Source: Novilysobacter_A longmucuonensis (GTDB lineage Bacteria; Pseudomonadota; Gammaproteobacteria; Xanthomonadales; Xanthomonadaceae). Taken from it: a stretch of 64,000 nt of DNA. Both the position numbers and the translations under genes were made by a program. A model generated the notes under the pieces. The model was not told the DNA's origin, made no database searches, and saw nothing but the letters and a program-made list of their open reading frames with translations. The stretch lies in NCBI RefSeq assembly GCF_046600735.1, contig NZ_JBJMAW010000003.1, forward strand, positions 273,481 to 337,480, read 5' to 3'. Positions 41,001 to 47,822 of this stretch are shown here, piece by piece (positions within the stretch are counted from its first letter, which is position 1; every line of letters starts with the position of its first letter).

Positions 41001-43284
41001 TGTCACCGACGCCAACGGAGCCAGCACGTTAGAGGTCTACGACGATCTCGGAAACAGACTGCGCTTGGACAGCCCGGATACCGGCGTGACGCATTTTGCC
41101 AGCGACTCGGCCGGAAATGTGGTCCAGTCCACCAATGCGCTGGGTGAAGTCACGTCATACGCATTCGATGCCGGCAACCGCCTGCTGGAAGTGGATCGCC
41201 TGGGTACCGCCGATGACGAGCTCTATTTGTACGACGACTGCGCACACGGGCTTGGCCGTGTGTGCAGTATCACCAATGGCATAGGCGAGTTTGTCGAGTA
41301 TGAGTACGACGCATCCGGTCGCATCGCCACCCAGAGAACGAACTCCGGGTCGCTCGCGTATGAGTACGACGCAGCCGACAATATCGTGGCGCTGACTTAC
41401 CCGTCGCGACGTCGGGTGAGCTATCTCCGCAACAGTGTTGGACAAGTCACAGATATAACGGTCACCGATGGCGGCAGCACGTACTTCATAGCGCGGGATA
41501 TTCTTCGCCTCCCGTTCGGGCCGGCCACACGCTGGATCTACGGAAGCGGCCTGGTTGAAAATAGAGAGTACGACCTGCAGTACCGCCCGATGTCATTCGA
41601 CGCCGGCGGCCGCTCGTCCGTGACCTACGACGTTTACGACGGCGACAGCAATCCGGTACGGCGGACGGTCAACGGCGACGCGCAAACTTTTGCCTTCGAC
41701 CTGCTGGGTCGTCTGGAGGTGGCTACCGGCGGGTTCGGCTCGCGCGACTACGACTACGATCCGGTTGGCAACCGCACTTCCGTGACCGTGGACGGGCTGA
41801 CGAGGTTCTATACCTACCAGGACCAATCCAACCGCCTGCTGGCCGATACGCAGTGGGCGTACGCGCTGGATGCCAACGGCAACGAGGTCCAGCGCCAAGC
41901 CGCCGACGGCAGCGGACGGGATCTGATACATACCGCCAAGAACCGTCTGCTAGGGGTCACTGACCTGCAGGACCCTGTCACCCTGTTCGGCGGCTATCGC
42001 TATAACGCGCTCGGCCAGCGGACGATCAAAAGCACGCCCCACGGCGATACACTGTTCGTATACGGCCTTTCCGGTGAGCTGCTGGCCGAATCGCTACCGG
42101 GAGGCAGCGTCACCCAGGAATACGTCTACCTGGATGGAGCGCCGATCGCCCTGCTCGGCGCGCCCACTTCTCCCGTGGAGCCGGTGGCTGTTGATCAGAT
42201 CATCGATAATCCGGTACCGGCGCTGCCGTACTGCTCAAGCTTGAAATCCCGGAAAGCAGTCGAAGGAAATTACCTCGAGTGCACCGACTCAACTGCGTTT
42301 CGATTGGAGTGGCCGTGGGAGCCTCCTTATTCAGGCTATTACGACGTCTACGTCAAATGGGCTTGGAGGTCCGGCGATCAGTGCTACATTTTTGAGGGGG
42401 AGTCTACCTACACCTGTGGTGGGAGCAATTTACGTGCGGGCGCCTGGCTCTCCCTCGGCAATCATCACCTTCGTGAGGGCGGCCGGTATCCTGTCGTGGG
42501 TCCGGTCGATGCGACGAACTTCACGATCCGGATGGATGCCGTCCGCTATGTGCTGACCAAGGCGGATTCGGCGCCGCGCGACTACAAGTACGTCCATACG
42601 GACGCGCTCGGCACACCGCTGCGGGTAACCGATCAGGGCGGCACCGTTGTCTGGGCGGCAATGTATGATCCGTTCGGAATAGCCGCAGTTGACAGCGACC
42701 CTGATGGCGATAGCACGCAGCTAACGCTCAATCTGCGCTTCCCGGGACAGTATTACGACGCGGAAACCGGCTTTCACTACAACTACTTCCGAGACTACGA
42801 CCCCAGCAAGGGCAGGTACCTCCAGTCGGATCCGATCGGGCTGGCGGGTGGAGTAAACACCTATGCCTATGTCGGGGGGAATCCGATCATGTGGATTGAC
42901 CCACTTGGCTTACAGTCAAGAACGAATGACTGGGTTCAGAACCAGATGGGCGGCAGCCCAGAGAACGGCTCGCTTGGTTTGGCGGGGAGTCGTGACGCAT
43001 TTGAAGGTTGGTTCAATACGTTCAGAGGGCTTCCTGAGTACACCGGAAACGCAAGCGTGCGAATTGGAAGCTGTGTTCTCAAGTGCGGAGTGAATGAGTT
43101 CATTGGATCAAGTGCAGGGGAATTCATATTCAACGCGCATGAGATGGCGGCTGAGAAGGCCATCGGAGATGCTGCGAAGGAAGCGGGCTACAAATGCCTA
43201 GGTAAGGCTGCGGGTCTGTACGGTGCCGCTAACACCATTGCTGATACAGTGAAAACAGCTGGATGTTCTTTGGAGTGCAGGTAG
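38089..43284 (+). CDS. Secreted RHS-repeat protein with variable C-terminal tip (polymorphic toxin candidate)
   Basis: 1731 aa. Residues 1-24 form a Sec signal (FIVASGLLIAGVVTGAQVAHA). Residues ~25-320 are an unassigned N-terminal region ending in an Asp/Glu-rich linker (DNTDDEEGNGEEE). A DUF6531-like start (DPVSVGIGNSFQQEVDY, LEFVRSYNALG) opens the RHS/YD repeat shell (many YDxxG/RxxxxxD units such as YEYDASGRIATQ, YDYDPVGNRTSV) to ~1360. A golvesin/carbohydrate-binding-like insert follows (~1365-1490: GYYDVYVKWAW, IRMDAVRYV). The RHS core is YVHTDALGTPLRVTD to YDAETGFHYNYFRDYDPSKGRYLQSDPIGL (given here as landmarks), ending PIMWIDPLG at ~1606. The last ~123 residues are a Cys-containing tip of unknown activity. 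No VgrG or T6SS genes are near. Confidence 0.88.
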   Translation: MLRFIVASGLLIAGVVTGAQVAHAGEPNLKPRFISTQTTVERSDGAIIKFIPMASSQELLSAGAAEIPTEDDILPCLVRTYSDWVSWSPCSIAGNVMASTDYGMGYRVNLDGETPRYSVRWWTDGANLGSDYEFDDRCPENWYFDYGGTFAGDEVCWSAGTLYTTWRYPAHPAGEYTFYRSTTYGPLPNDAATVMPGTLEIESGNGQVTLTDQQAQAPLVVGLRDFRGERVSFPVDPQRDSTNSFNFTVSGPHRSVGAATLPASDDPDSTGLVSVMFRSGNKTGDYTVDVSSEDATLLSPGFRVTAVERREPPDNTDDEEGNGEEECTVADPVSVGIGNSFQQEVDYARTGLSPLEFVRSYNALGSKSRLMRNYWTTTFDREVLPAAVGGAPTRVRRPDGRVIPFTLVGGSYQSARPYFHGTLKAQETGWQYVNEDNVTETYDSSGRWMTIADADGRTLSSTWNTKGLLTEVTANTGESLTFDYERTTRQLEAVTDHAGRTWRYRYNGYANLLQVVRPDGIYHTYHYEAHHNPYLLTGISIGRNEAPNSLDRYVTWEFDTSDRVTANYLTGGLERYDIVYNDVTDERTVTDALGNESTYQALVINGRGFVDAVVGPGFASCGLADSVIERDEEMNVVSRTAFGRTTQYGNYDDHGQYGSVVEAAGTDAPRHAEYAYDPRFLNKPIFIIQPSVASGRYKTTEMFYDYAGNMTRQVLSGYRPDGTAVSRTMDIEHNGPFGQVSAIDGPRSDVVDVTRFEYDPQSRRLLRVIDANGIALRNNVTYTATGQVAAEDMPSGGRLAYSYYPGSDLLESVTETGPGVLRTTSWTYSDRRWVTAISFSDGVNPDSTARFDYNAAGDIVSISSPDAGYIRFSYDRAGNRIRDSYIAGFVGPERRWIERIFDAYGRIESLINPYNSSSTQTHPDGTRSSDIGGRGQVTRYSYDDLRRLTQVLQPGQLPTTFGYDVEDRLTSVTDANGASTLEVYDDLGNRLRLDSPDTGVTHFASDSAGNVVQSTNALGEVTSYAFDAGNRLLEVDRLGTADDELYLYDDCAHGLGRVCSITNGIGEFVEYEYDASGRIATQRTNSGSLAYEYDAADNIVALTYPSRRRVSYLRNSVGQVTDITVTDGGSTYFIARDILRLPFGPATRWIYGSGLVENREYDLQYRPMSFDAGGRSSVTYDVYDGDSNPVRRTVNGDAQTFAFDLLGRLEVATGGFGSRDYDYDPVGNRTSVTVDGLTRFYTYQDQSNRLLADTQWAYALDANGNEVQRQAADGSGRDLIHTAKNRLLGVTDLQDPVTLFGGYRYNALGQRTIKSTPHGDTLFVYGLSGELLAESLPGGSVTQEYVYLDGAPIALLGAPTSPVEPVAVDQIIDNPVPALPYCSSLKSRKAVEGNYLECTDSTAFRLEWPWEPPYSGYYDVYVKWAWRSGDQCYIFEGESTYTCGGSNLRAGAWLSLGNHHLREGGRYPVVGPVDATNFTIRMDAVRYVLTKADSAPRDYKYVHTDALGTPLRVTDQGGTVVWAAMYDPFGIAAVDSDPDGDSTQLTLNLRFPGQYYDAETGFHYNYFRDYDPSKGRYLQSDPIGLAGGVNTYAYVGGNPIMWIDPLGLQSRTNDWVQNQMGGSPENGSLGLAGSRDAFEGWFNTFRGLPEYTGNASVRIGSCVLKCGVNEFIGSSAGEFIFNAHEMAAEKAIGDAAKEAGYKCLGKAAGLYGAANTIADTVKTAGCSLECR

Positions 43285-43499
43285 TGGCTTCACGTAAAGA
43301 GAAACTGGCTGCTGTCGCTGTCGCTGTTTGTTTACTCACATTGACATTCCTAAACAGGCTATACCGAACTGCGAGCAGAAATGATTTGCCGATGTTCTCA
43401 AGGCAGGCGCTTGAAACAGGCTGGCTTTACTGGGTTGGTATTCTTCTCGGTGTGATCGGATACATTGGGTATTGGATCTATTCCGCGAATCGAAAGTAA
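43284..43499 (+). CDS. Small two-TM membrane protein, candidate RHS immunity protein
   Basis: 71 aa. The GTG start at 43284 shares one base with the TAG of the RHS gene (TAGTG), so it is coupled to it. Two transmembrane segments are visible: KLAAVAVAVCLLTLTFLNRLY near residues 6-26 and LYWVGILLGVIGYIGYWIYS near residues 48-67. The gene immediately after an RHS tip normally encodes the cognate immunity protein; a membrane immunity protein would fit a membrane-acting tip. This is inferred from position only. An ATG at 43263 inside the RHS gene is an alternative start. Confidence 0.6.
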   Translation: MASRKEKLAAVAVAVCLLTLTFLNRLYRTASRNDLPMFSRQALETGWLYWVGILLGVIGYIGYWIYSANRK

Positions 43500-43595
43500 C
43501 GTCAGAAGCCCTACCAAGTGCGGGGCTTCTTCTTAGCAGCTGCTGTTGTCGCGGTTGTCAGGAACGCAGCTCGCAGAATTCAGGTGGGACTTCTC

Positions 43596-43943
43596 ATGAG
43601 TTGGAAGCGCACTCTTACTTGGTCGGCCTTGATATTCTTTGCGGCTTTTGTCGTTGGTTCTTCCCTAGGCACTGGTACTGCATCAATGGTTGGGATTTTT
43701 GTGAGTAGCTCCACTTTGTATTGCCTATTCCTTAGGCCAATTCGCAAAAATCGCTTTCGACACGCGTTCGCCGCATTTCTTTTGGTAGAGGCGATTGATT
43801 GGATTGCCCCACTATTGCTCGGGGCGTCGCTCAGCCAGGTCCTTGGCAACTGGGACTCGTCAGCCCGCCATATGGGCGCTGCATTACTCGGACTCGCAGT
43901 GTCCAGCCTGACGGCCATACGGCGGGTAAGCGACGATGCGTAG
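43596..43943 (+). CDS. Four-TM membrane protein of unknown function in RHS island
   Basis: 115 aa starting MSWKRTLTW after an AGGTGGGA ribosome site. Four hydrophobic segments are visible: LTWSALIFFAAFVVGSSLG, MVGIFVSSSTLYCLFL, AFAAFLLVEAIDWIAPLLLG and GAALLGLAVSSLTAI. The A/T-rich codon use matches the RHS tip rather than the core genome. I do not recognise the family. It may be a second immunity gene or a leftover of an older tip/immunity pair. Confidence 0.55.
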   Translation: MSWKRTLTWSALIFFAAFVVGSSLGTGTASMVGIFVSSSTLYCLFLRPIRKNRFRHAFAAFLLVEAIDWIAPLLLGASLSQVLGNWDSSARHMGAALLGLAVSSLTAIRRVSDDA

Positions 43944-44534
43944 ATCTCGTAGGGCGGACCCGCCTTGAGGCACCCGAAGCCCCGACCTTGCCGGAGGGCT
44001 TCTTGTTTAGCGGCTGGCCTGTTGCTGCTGCAGCACGGTACCGATCATTTGCATGACGAAGCGCTGCTGGGCCTTGGCAGGCGGGTGATGCGTTCGAGCT
44101 GCTGTTGCAGCTTCGGCGCCGCCCGCGCTTGTCGCCGCCGCGTGCAGTCTGTAGCCGATCAACTTCGCCCAAAAGCACCGTTGCACACCGCGTCCATCGC
44201 TCCGCATCGCTTCGGCAAGCTTTACCGCGGGCGCGTGGTCCTTACCAGCTATTTCCGCGACTTGATCGGCGATTATGTGTAAGCGGAAGTGTTCGGCGCA
44301 GGATTGGCGCTCAGCTATTCGTAAGAAGGCCGAATGCTAAGAATATCGGGGAATTAGATGCGCAGGGGTTCGCACAATCAGCATCGGCATCGCCCGAGGT
44401 AGTGCCCCCCAAGGCCTGCCGTGGCCAACCGCCTACATGAGATGAGGTCGAAAAGGATTCTTGCGGTCGCGGAAACGACGAAGCAACGCAACGTGTGGTG
44501 AGGCGCACCGGTGGACAACGGGCGGCGGCGGTCT
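43944..44534. other. Non-coding or decayed right end of the RHS island
   Basis: 591 bases with no intact gene. On the minus strand, frames between 44280 and 44006 read LHIIADQVAEIAGKDHAP, then in shifted frames KLQQQLERITRLP and PAKAQQRFVMQMIGTVLQQ before a stop. Joined, this resembles the C-terminus of a small XRE regulator like the one at the left end (ESRVLELIRRLSPKKQ), suggesting a frameshifted relic. The remainder up to the DUF2069 stop shows nothing. Confidence 0.4.
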
Positions 44535-44876
44535 TCAGCGCTCGCGCTTCCCACCGAACCGCGCACGCAGCCCCGGCAGGCTGCCGGCGACCACGATGCC
44601 CACCGACAGCACGATGGCCAGCGATGCCGGCAGCAGCGCCGCGGGCCTGGCCCACGCGATCATCACTGCGTGGGCGAACCAGCCCAGCGCGAACACCCCG
44701 GCCCAGAAGCCGGCGCTCGTGACGCCGCGCCACACCGCAAGCGCCAACAGCAGTGGCGGCAGCGCGAACACCAGCAGCGCCGCCAGCACGTGCGCGTCGT
44801 TGCGAAACCACGCTGCGTACAGCGCGGCCAGCGCCAGCAGCGCGGCAGCCAGCCAGCGATCGGAGCGGCGCATCAT
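44535..44876 (-). CDS. DUF2069 membrane protein
   Basis: 113 aa with four transmembrane segments: WLAAALLALAALYAAWF, VLAALLVFALPPLLLALAVW, GFWAGVFALGWFAHAVMIAW and LLPASLAIVLSVGIVVAG. This is the DUF2069 (YihD-neighbour-like) family. The ATG overlaps the stop of the wrbA gene (ATGA, 44876-44873). Its last 28 codons are duplicated at the far side of the RHS island. The extreme C-terminus differs between the copies (GGKRER here, GGKRNPPL there), locating the breakpoint. Confidence 0.85.
   Translation of the reverse strand: MMRRSDRWLAAALLALAALYAAWFRNDAHVLAALLVFALPPLLLALAVWRGVTSAGFWAGVFALGWFAHAVMIAWARPAALLPASLAIVLSVGIVVAGSLPGLRARFGGKRER
44544..44627. repeat. 84-bp direct repeat, right copy (within DUF2069 gene)
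   Basis: Identical to 37218-37301, same orientation. Here it is part of the intact DUF2069 coding sequence, so this side keeps the functional gene. Confidence 0.95.
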
Positions 44877-45466
44877 GCGGCGAGCTTCCGCGCGAGGGTC
44901 GCGAGCCGGCGCCCGAGCGCGCGTGCCAGTTGTGCTTCCTCGTCGCTGAGCTGCGGGTCGTCGTCGTTACCGGCGACGTGGCTGGCGCCGTACGGCGTGC
45001 CGCCGCTGCGCGTGCTGGTGAGCAGCGATTCGGTGTACGGGATGCCCAGCAGCACGCAGCCGTGATGCAGCAGCGGCACCTGCATCGTCAGCAGGGTCGC
45101 CTCCTGGCCGCCGTGCATCGAAGCGGTCGAGGTGAACACCACCGCGGGCTTGCCGACCAGGGTCCCGCTGGCCCACTCCGCGCCAAGGCCATCGATCCAG
45201 TGCTTGAGCGGGGCGGCCATGTTGCCGAAGCGGGTCGGGCTGCCCAGCGCCAGGCCGACGCATTCGACCAGGTCCCGGGACTCGACGTACGGGGCGCCTT
45301 CCTCCGGCACCGGCGGCGCGCTCTGCCGGGTGACGGCGGCCACCGGCGGCACGCTGCGCAGGCGCGCGCTCATGCCCTCGACCTCGCCGATGCCGCGCGC
45401 GATCTGCCGCGCCAGCCGCGCGACCGAGCCGCCGCGGCTGTAGTACAGGACCAGGATCTCGGGCAT
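44873..45466 (-). CDS. wrbA: NAD(P)H:quinone oxidoreductase, WrbA family flavodoxin
   Basis: 197 aa. The flavodoxin fold starts MPEILVLYYSRGGSVARLAR, the FMN phosphate-binding loop. LALGSPTRFGNMAAPLKHW and FTSTASMHGGQEATLLTMQVP are the WrbA signatures, and HGCVLLGIPY and GTPYGASHVAG follow. It reduces quinones by two electrons, protecting against redox stress. The start at 45466 is the family N-terminus. It is coupled to the DUF2069 gene and divergent from yihY. Confidence 0.92.
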   Translation of the reverse strand: MPEILVLYYSRGGSVARLARQIARGIGEVEGMSARLRSVPPVAAVTRQSAPPVPEEGAPYVESRDLVECVGLALGSPTRFGNMAAPLKHWIDGLGAEWASGTLVGKPAVVFTSTASMHGGQEATLLTMQVPLLHHGCVLLGIPYTESLLTSTRSGGTPYGASHVAGNDDDPQLSDEEAQLARALGRRLATLARKLAA

Positions 45467-45638
45467 CGCGTTCTCAGGCGTTCGGCGTCGGGTGCAAGGA
45501 TAGAGGATCGCGTGGCGTCGGCGCCGCCCGCGTACACGCGCGTAGGAGCGAGGTGGGTCGCGATCGCACGATCGGGTGCGGGTCGCGGGCGGCGACCCGT
45601 GTCGCCCCCGCAACGCGCCATCGGTTAATCTCGCGACG

Positions 45639-46907
45639 ATGGCACCACTGGACTCACTGCAGCGCCTGGGCGATCGCGTCGGCGATCGTGCGCGCGCAGG
45701 CGCTTTCTTCCGGTTCCTGGGCAGGCGCGTGCTCGACGACAACCTGTTCCAGGCTGCCGGCGCGCTTTCGTTCACCACCGTGTTCGCATTGGTGCCGCTG
45801 TCGATGGTGGTGTTCGGCGTGCTCTCGGCGTTTCCGGTGTTCTCCGAGTGGAGCGACCAGCTCAGCGACTACATCTTCTCGAACTTCGTGCCCAACGCGG
45901 CGCGGTCGGTGGAGGACTACCTGCGCCAGTTTTCGGCCAACGCCGGGCAGCTCACCAGCGCCGGCGTGGTGGCGCTGTTGGTGTCGCTGCTGATCACGCT
46001 GCACGGGGTGGAGACCACCTTCAACCGGATCTGGCGGGTGCGCGCGGCGCGGCCGCAGCTGGGCCGGTTCCTGGTGTACTGGACGGTGCTGACGCTGGGT
46101 GCATTCATGGCCGCGGCGAGCCTGGCGCTGTCGGCGCGTTTCTTCGCGATGTCGGTGTTCGACACGCAGGCCGGACACCTGCTGGAATCGACCATGCTGC
46201 GGCTGGCGCCGATGGCGCTGGAGCTGCTTGCGTTCGCGGCGATCTACCGGGTGGTGCCGCACCGCACGATCAAGTGGCGCCACGCGCTGGCCGGCGCGCT
46301 GCTGGCGATGCTGCTGTTCGAGCTGGTCAAGTGGGGTATCGGCCTGTACCTGGGGACGTTCGGCCAGTACTCGCGCATCTACGGCACGCTTGCGTTCGTG
46401 CCGATCTTCCTGCTGTGGATCTTCCTGAGCTGGGTGGCGGTGCTGCTGGGCGCCTCGCTGGCCGCATCGGTTTCGGCCTTCCGCTACCAGCCTGCGGCGC
46501 TGCGCCTGCCGGACGGCTACGAGATGTACGGGCTGCTGCGGCTGCTCGCGCGTTTCACCGAGGCGCGCAGGCATGGCCACGGCCTGCACACCGACCGCAT
46601 CCAGCAGCTCGAGCCGATCCTGACCGATACCCTGGTGCAGGAGATGCTCGCGCAACTGCTCGAGATCAACGTGGTCCGCCGCGCCGAGGACGGCGAGTGG
46701 CTGCTGGCACGCGATCTTGACGAGCTCACCCTGGGCGAGCTTTATGAAGCGTGCCAGCTGCGCATCCCGATCGCCGAGGCGCACCTTCCGTGCCGCGACG
46801 ATGCGCTGGGAAAATCGGCGATAGAGGCGCTGGACGGACTGCGCATCCCGCTGCGCAACCTGCTCAAACGACGCGTGGCTTCGATCCACGCCGAACACGA
46901 GGACTGA
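45639..46907 (+). CDS. YihY/UPF0761 family inner membrane protein
   Basis: 422 aa. The N-terminal ~290 residues form the six-TM YihY domain (GALSFTTVFALVPLSMVVFG, LLVSLLITLHGVETTFNRIW, YGTLAFVPIFLLWIFLSW). A soluble C-terminal extension of ~130 residues with winged-helix character (LEPILTDTLVQEMLAQLLEI, RAEDGEWLLARDLDELTLGE) follows, as in the longer members of this family. It was once misnamed ribonuclease BN. ATG at 45639 (MAPLDSL). A TlpA-like gene follows 4 bases later. Confidence 0.9.
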   Translation: MAPLDSLQRLGDRVGDRARAGAFFRFLGRRVLDDNLFQAAGALSFTTVFALVPLSMVVFGVLSAFPVFSEWSDQLSDYIFSNFVPNAARSVEDYLRQFSANAGQLTSAGVVALLVSLLITLHGVETTFNRIWRVRAARPQLGRFLVYWTVLTLGAFMAAASLALSARFFAMSVFDTQAGHLLESTMLRLAPMALELLAFAAIYRVVPHRTIKWRHALAGALLAMLLFELVKWGIGLYLGTFGQYSRIYGTLAFVPIFLLWIFLSWVAVLLGASLAASVSAFRYQPAALRLPDGYEMYGLLRLLARFTEARRHGHGLHTDRIQQLEPILTDTLVQEMLAQLLEINVVRRAEDGEWLLARDLDELTLGELYEACQLRIPIAEAHLPCRDDALGKSAIEALDGLRIPLRNLLKRRVASIHAEHED

Positions 46908-46911
46908 CTCG

Positions 46912-47496
46912 ATGCCAAGACCCCTGACCATGTTGCTGGCCGCACTGCTGATCGGCGGCGGGCTGGCTGCCTGCGACCCGGGCAGCGACACGCCCGGGCC
47001 CGCCCCGGCATCGACCGCGCCGGAGCCGGCCGTGGCCGAGGCGCCGATGCCGGAATCGAGCGAACCGGCCATCCCGTCGCTGCAGGTCGCCACGCTGGCG
47101 GGCGAGCAGTACGATCTCGCCGCGCGTCGCGGCCAGTGGGTGGTGGTGAACTTCTGGGCGACCTGGTGCGCGCCGTGCCTCAAGGAAATGCCGGAGCTGT
47201 CGGCGCTGGATGCGATGCACGAGCACATTGAGGTGATCGGCCTGGCCTACGAGGAGATCGACCCGGCGGCCATGCGCGAGTTCCTCGACGAGCATCCGGT
47301 GGTCTACCCGGTCGCGATCGTCGACACCTATGCGCCGCCGGCGGACTTCGCGACCCCGCGCGGGCTGCCGATGACCTATCTGATCGCACCCGACGGCCGC
47401 GTCGCCGGGAAGTTCCTCGGCCCGGTCACCGCCCACGATATAGAGGCGGCGATCGCCGCGGCCGGTGGGCCGGCGGCGACAACGGAGGCGACTTGA
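46912..47496 (+). CDS. TlpA-like thioredoxin-fold lipoprotein
   Basis: 194 aa. The signal ends in LAAC, with lipidated Cys21. An Ala/Pro/Glu-rich tether precedes a thioredoxin domain with the redox motif WATWCAPC (cysteines 86 and 89) and the cis-Pro loop RGLPMTYLIAPDG. It is probably a periplasmic membrane-anchored thiol-disulphide reductase (TlpA/ResA type). Genes upstream (yihY, 4-base gap) and downstream (overlap) are on the same strand, so the three form an operon. Confidence 0.92.
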   Translation: MPRPLTMLLAALLIGGGLAACDPGSDTPGPAPASTAPEPAVAEAPMPESSEPAIPSLQVATLAGEQYDLAARRGQWVVVNFWATWCAPCLKEMPELSALDAMHEHIEVIGLAYEEIDPAAMREFLDEHPVVYPVAIVDTYAPPADFATPRGLPMTYLIAPDGRVAGKFLGPVTAHDIEAAIAAAGGPAATTEAT

Positions 47497-47762
47497 AGGC
47501 AGCGCGCTTTCACATCAGCGGCACGGTCCAAGGGGTCTGGTTCCGCGCCTCGACCTGCGAGCAGGCGCAGGCGCTGGGCCTACGCGGTTACGCGAAGAAC
47601 CTCGCCGACGGCCGCGTCGAAGTGCTTGCGGTCGGCGACACGGCCGGCATCGACGAGCTCGCCGAATGGCTGCGACATGGGCCGCCGCGCGCGCAGGTCG
47701 AGCGCGTCGAGCGCAGTGCGGCCCATCCGAATGAGGCTGGTGCCGAGTTTGGGGTCCGCTAA
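47493..47762 (+). CDS. acyP: Acylphosphatase
   Basis: 89 aa cytosolic enzyme hydrolysing acyl-phosphate bonds. SGTVQGVWFRAST contains the phosphate-binding loop with Arg18, and GYAKNLADGRVEV the catalytic Asn36. The start is a TTG whose bases overlap the TGA of the TlpA-like gene (TTGA at 47493-47496); no better start is available and the domain begins immediately. Length is typical. Confidence 0.92.
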   Translation: MKAARFHISGTVQGVWFRASTCEQAQALGLRGYAKNLADGRVEVLAVGDTAGIDELAEWLRHGPPRAQVERVERSAAHPNEAGAEFGVR

Positions 47763-47822
47763 TGATTCAGAACTTTCCTGGGCGACTCTGAGCGGGTTCG
47801 GACCTCTGCTGAACGATCAGGA

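Larger units (their letters stand above)
37302..44543. mobile_element. Accessory RHS island bounded by direct repeats
   Basis: About 7.2 kb between the two 84-bp repeats. It contains an XRE regulator, a giant RHS protein, two small membrane proteins and decayed sequence at the right end. Base composition is lower in GC than the core on either side, notably at 37.4-38.6 and 42.9-44.0 kb. No integrase or transposase was found, so the transfer mechanism is not explained by the island's own genes; homologous recombination between DUF2069 copies is possible. Confidence 0.7.

Noticed and set aside
38089..43284. RHS protein as a type VI secretion effector
   Set aside because: It has an N-terminal Sec signal and there is no VgrG, PAAR, DUF1795 chaperone or T6SS gene in the window.
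37302..44543. Integrase, transposase or tRNA attachment site for the island
   Set aside because: No such gene or tRNA was found inside or at the ends; the boundary repeat is part of a protein gene.
44311..44811. 166-codon minus-strand frame overlapping the DUF2069 gene
   Set aside because: Out-of-frame shadow of the DUF2069 gene; the intact frame has four TM segments and a coupled start.
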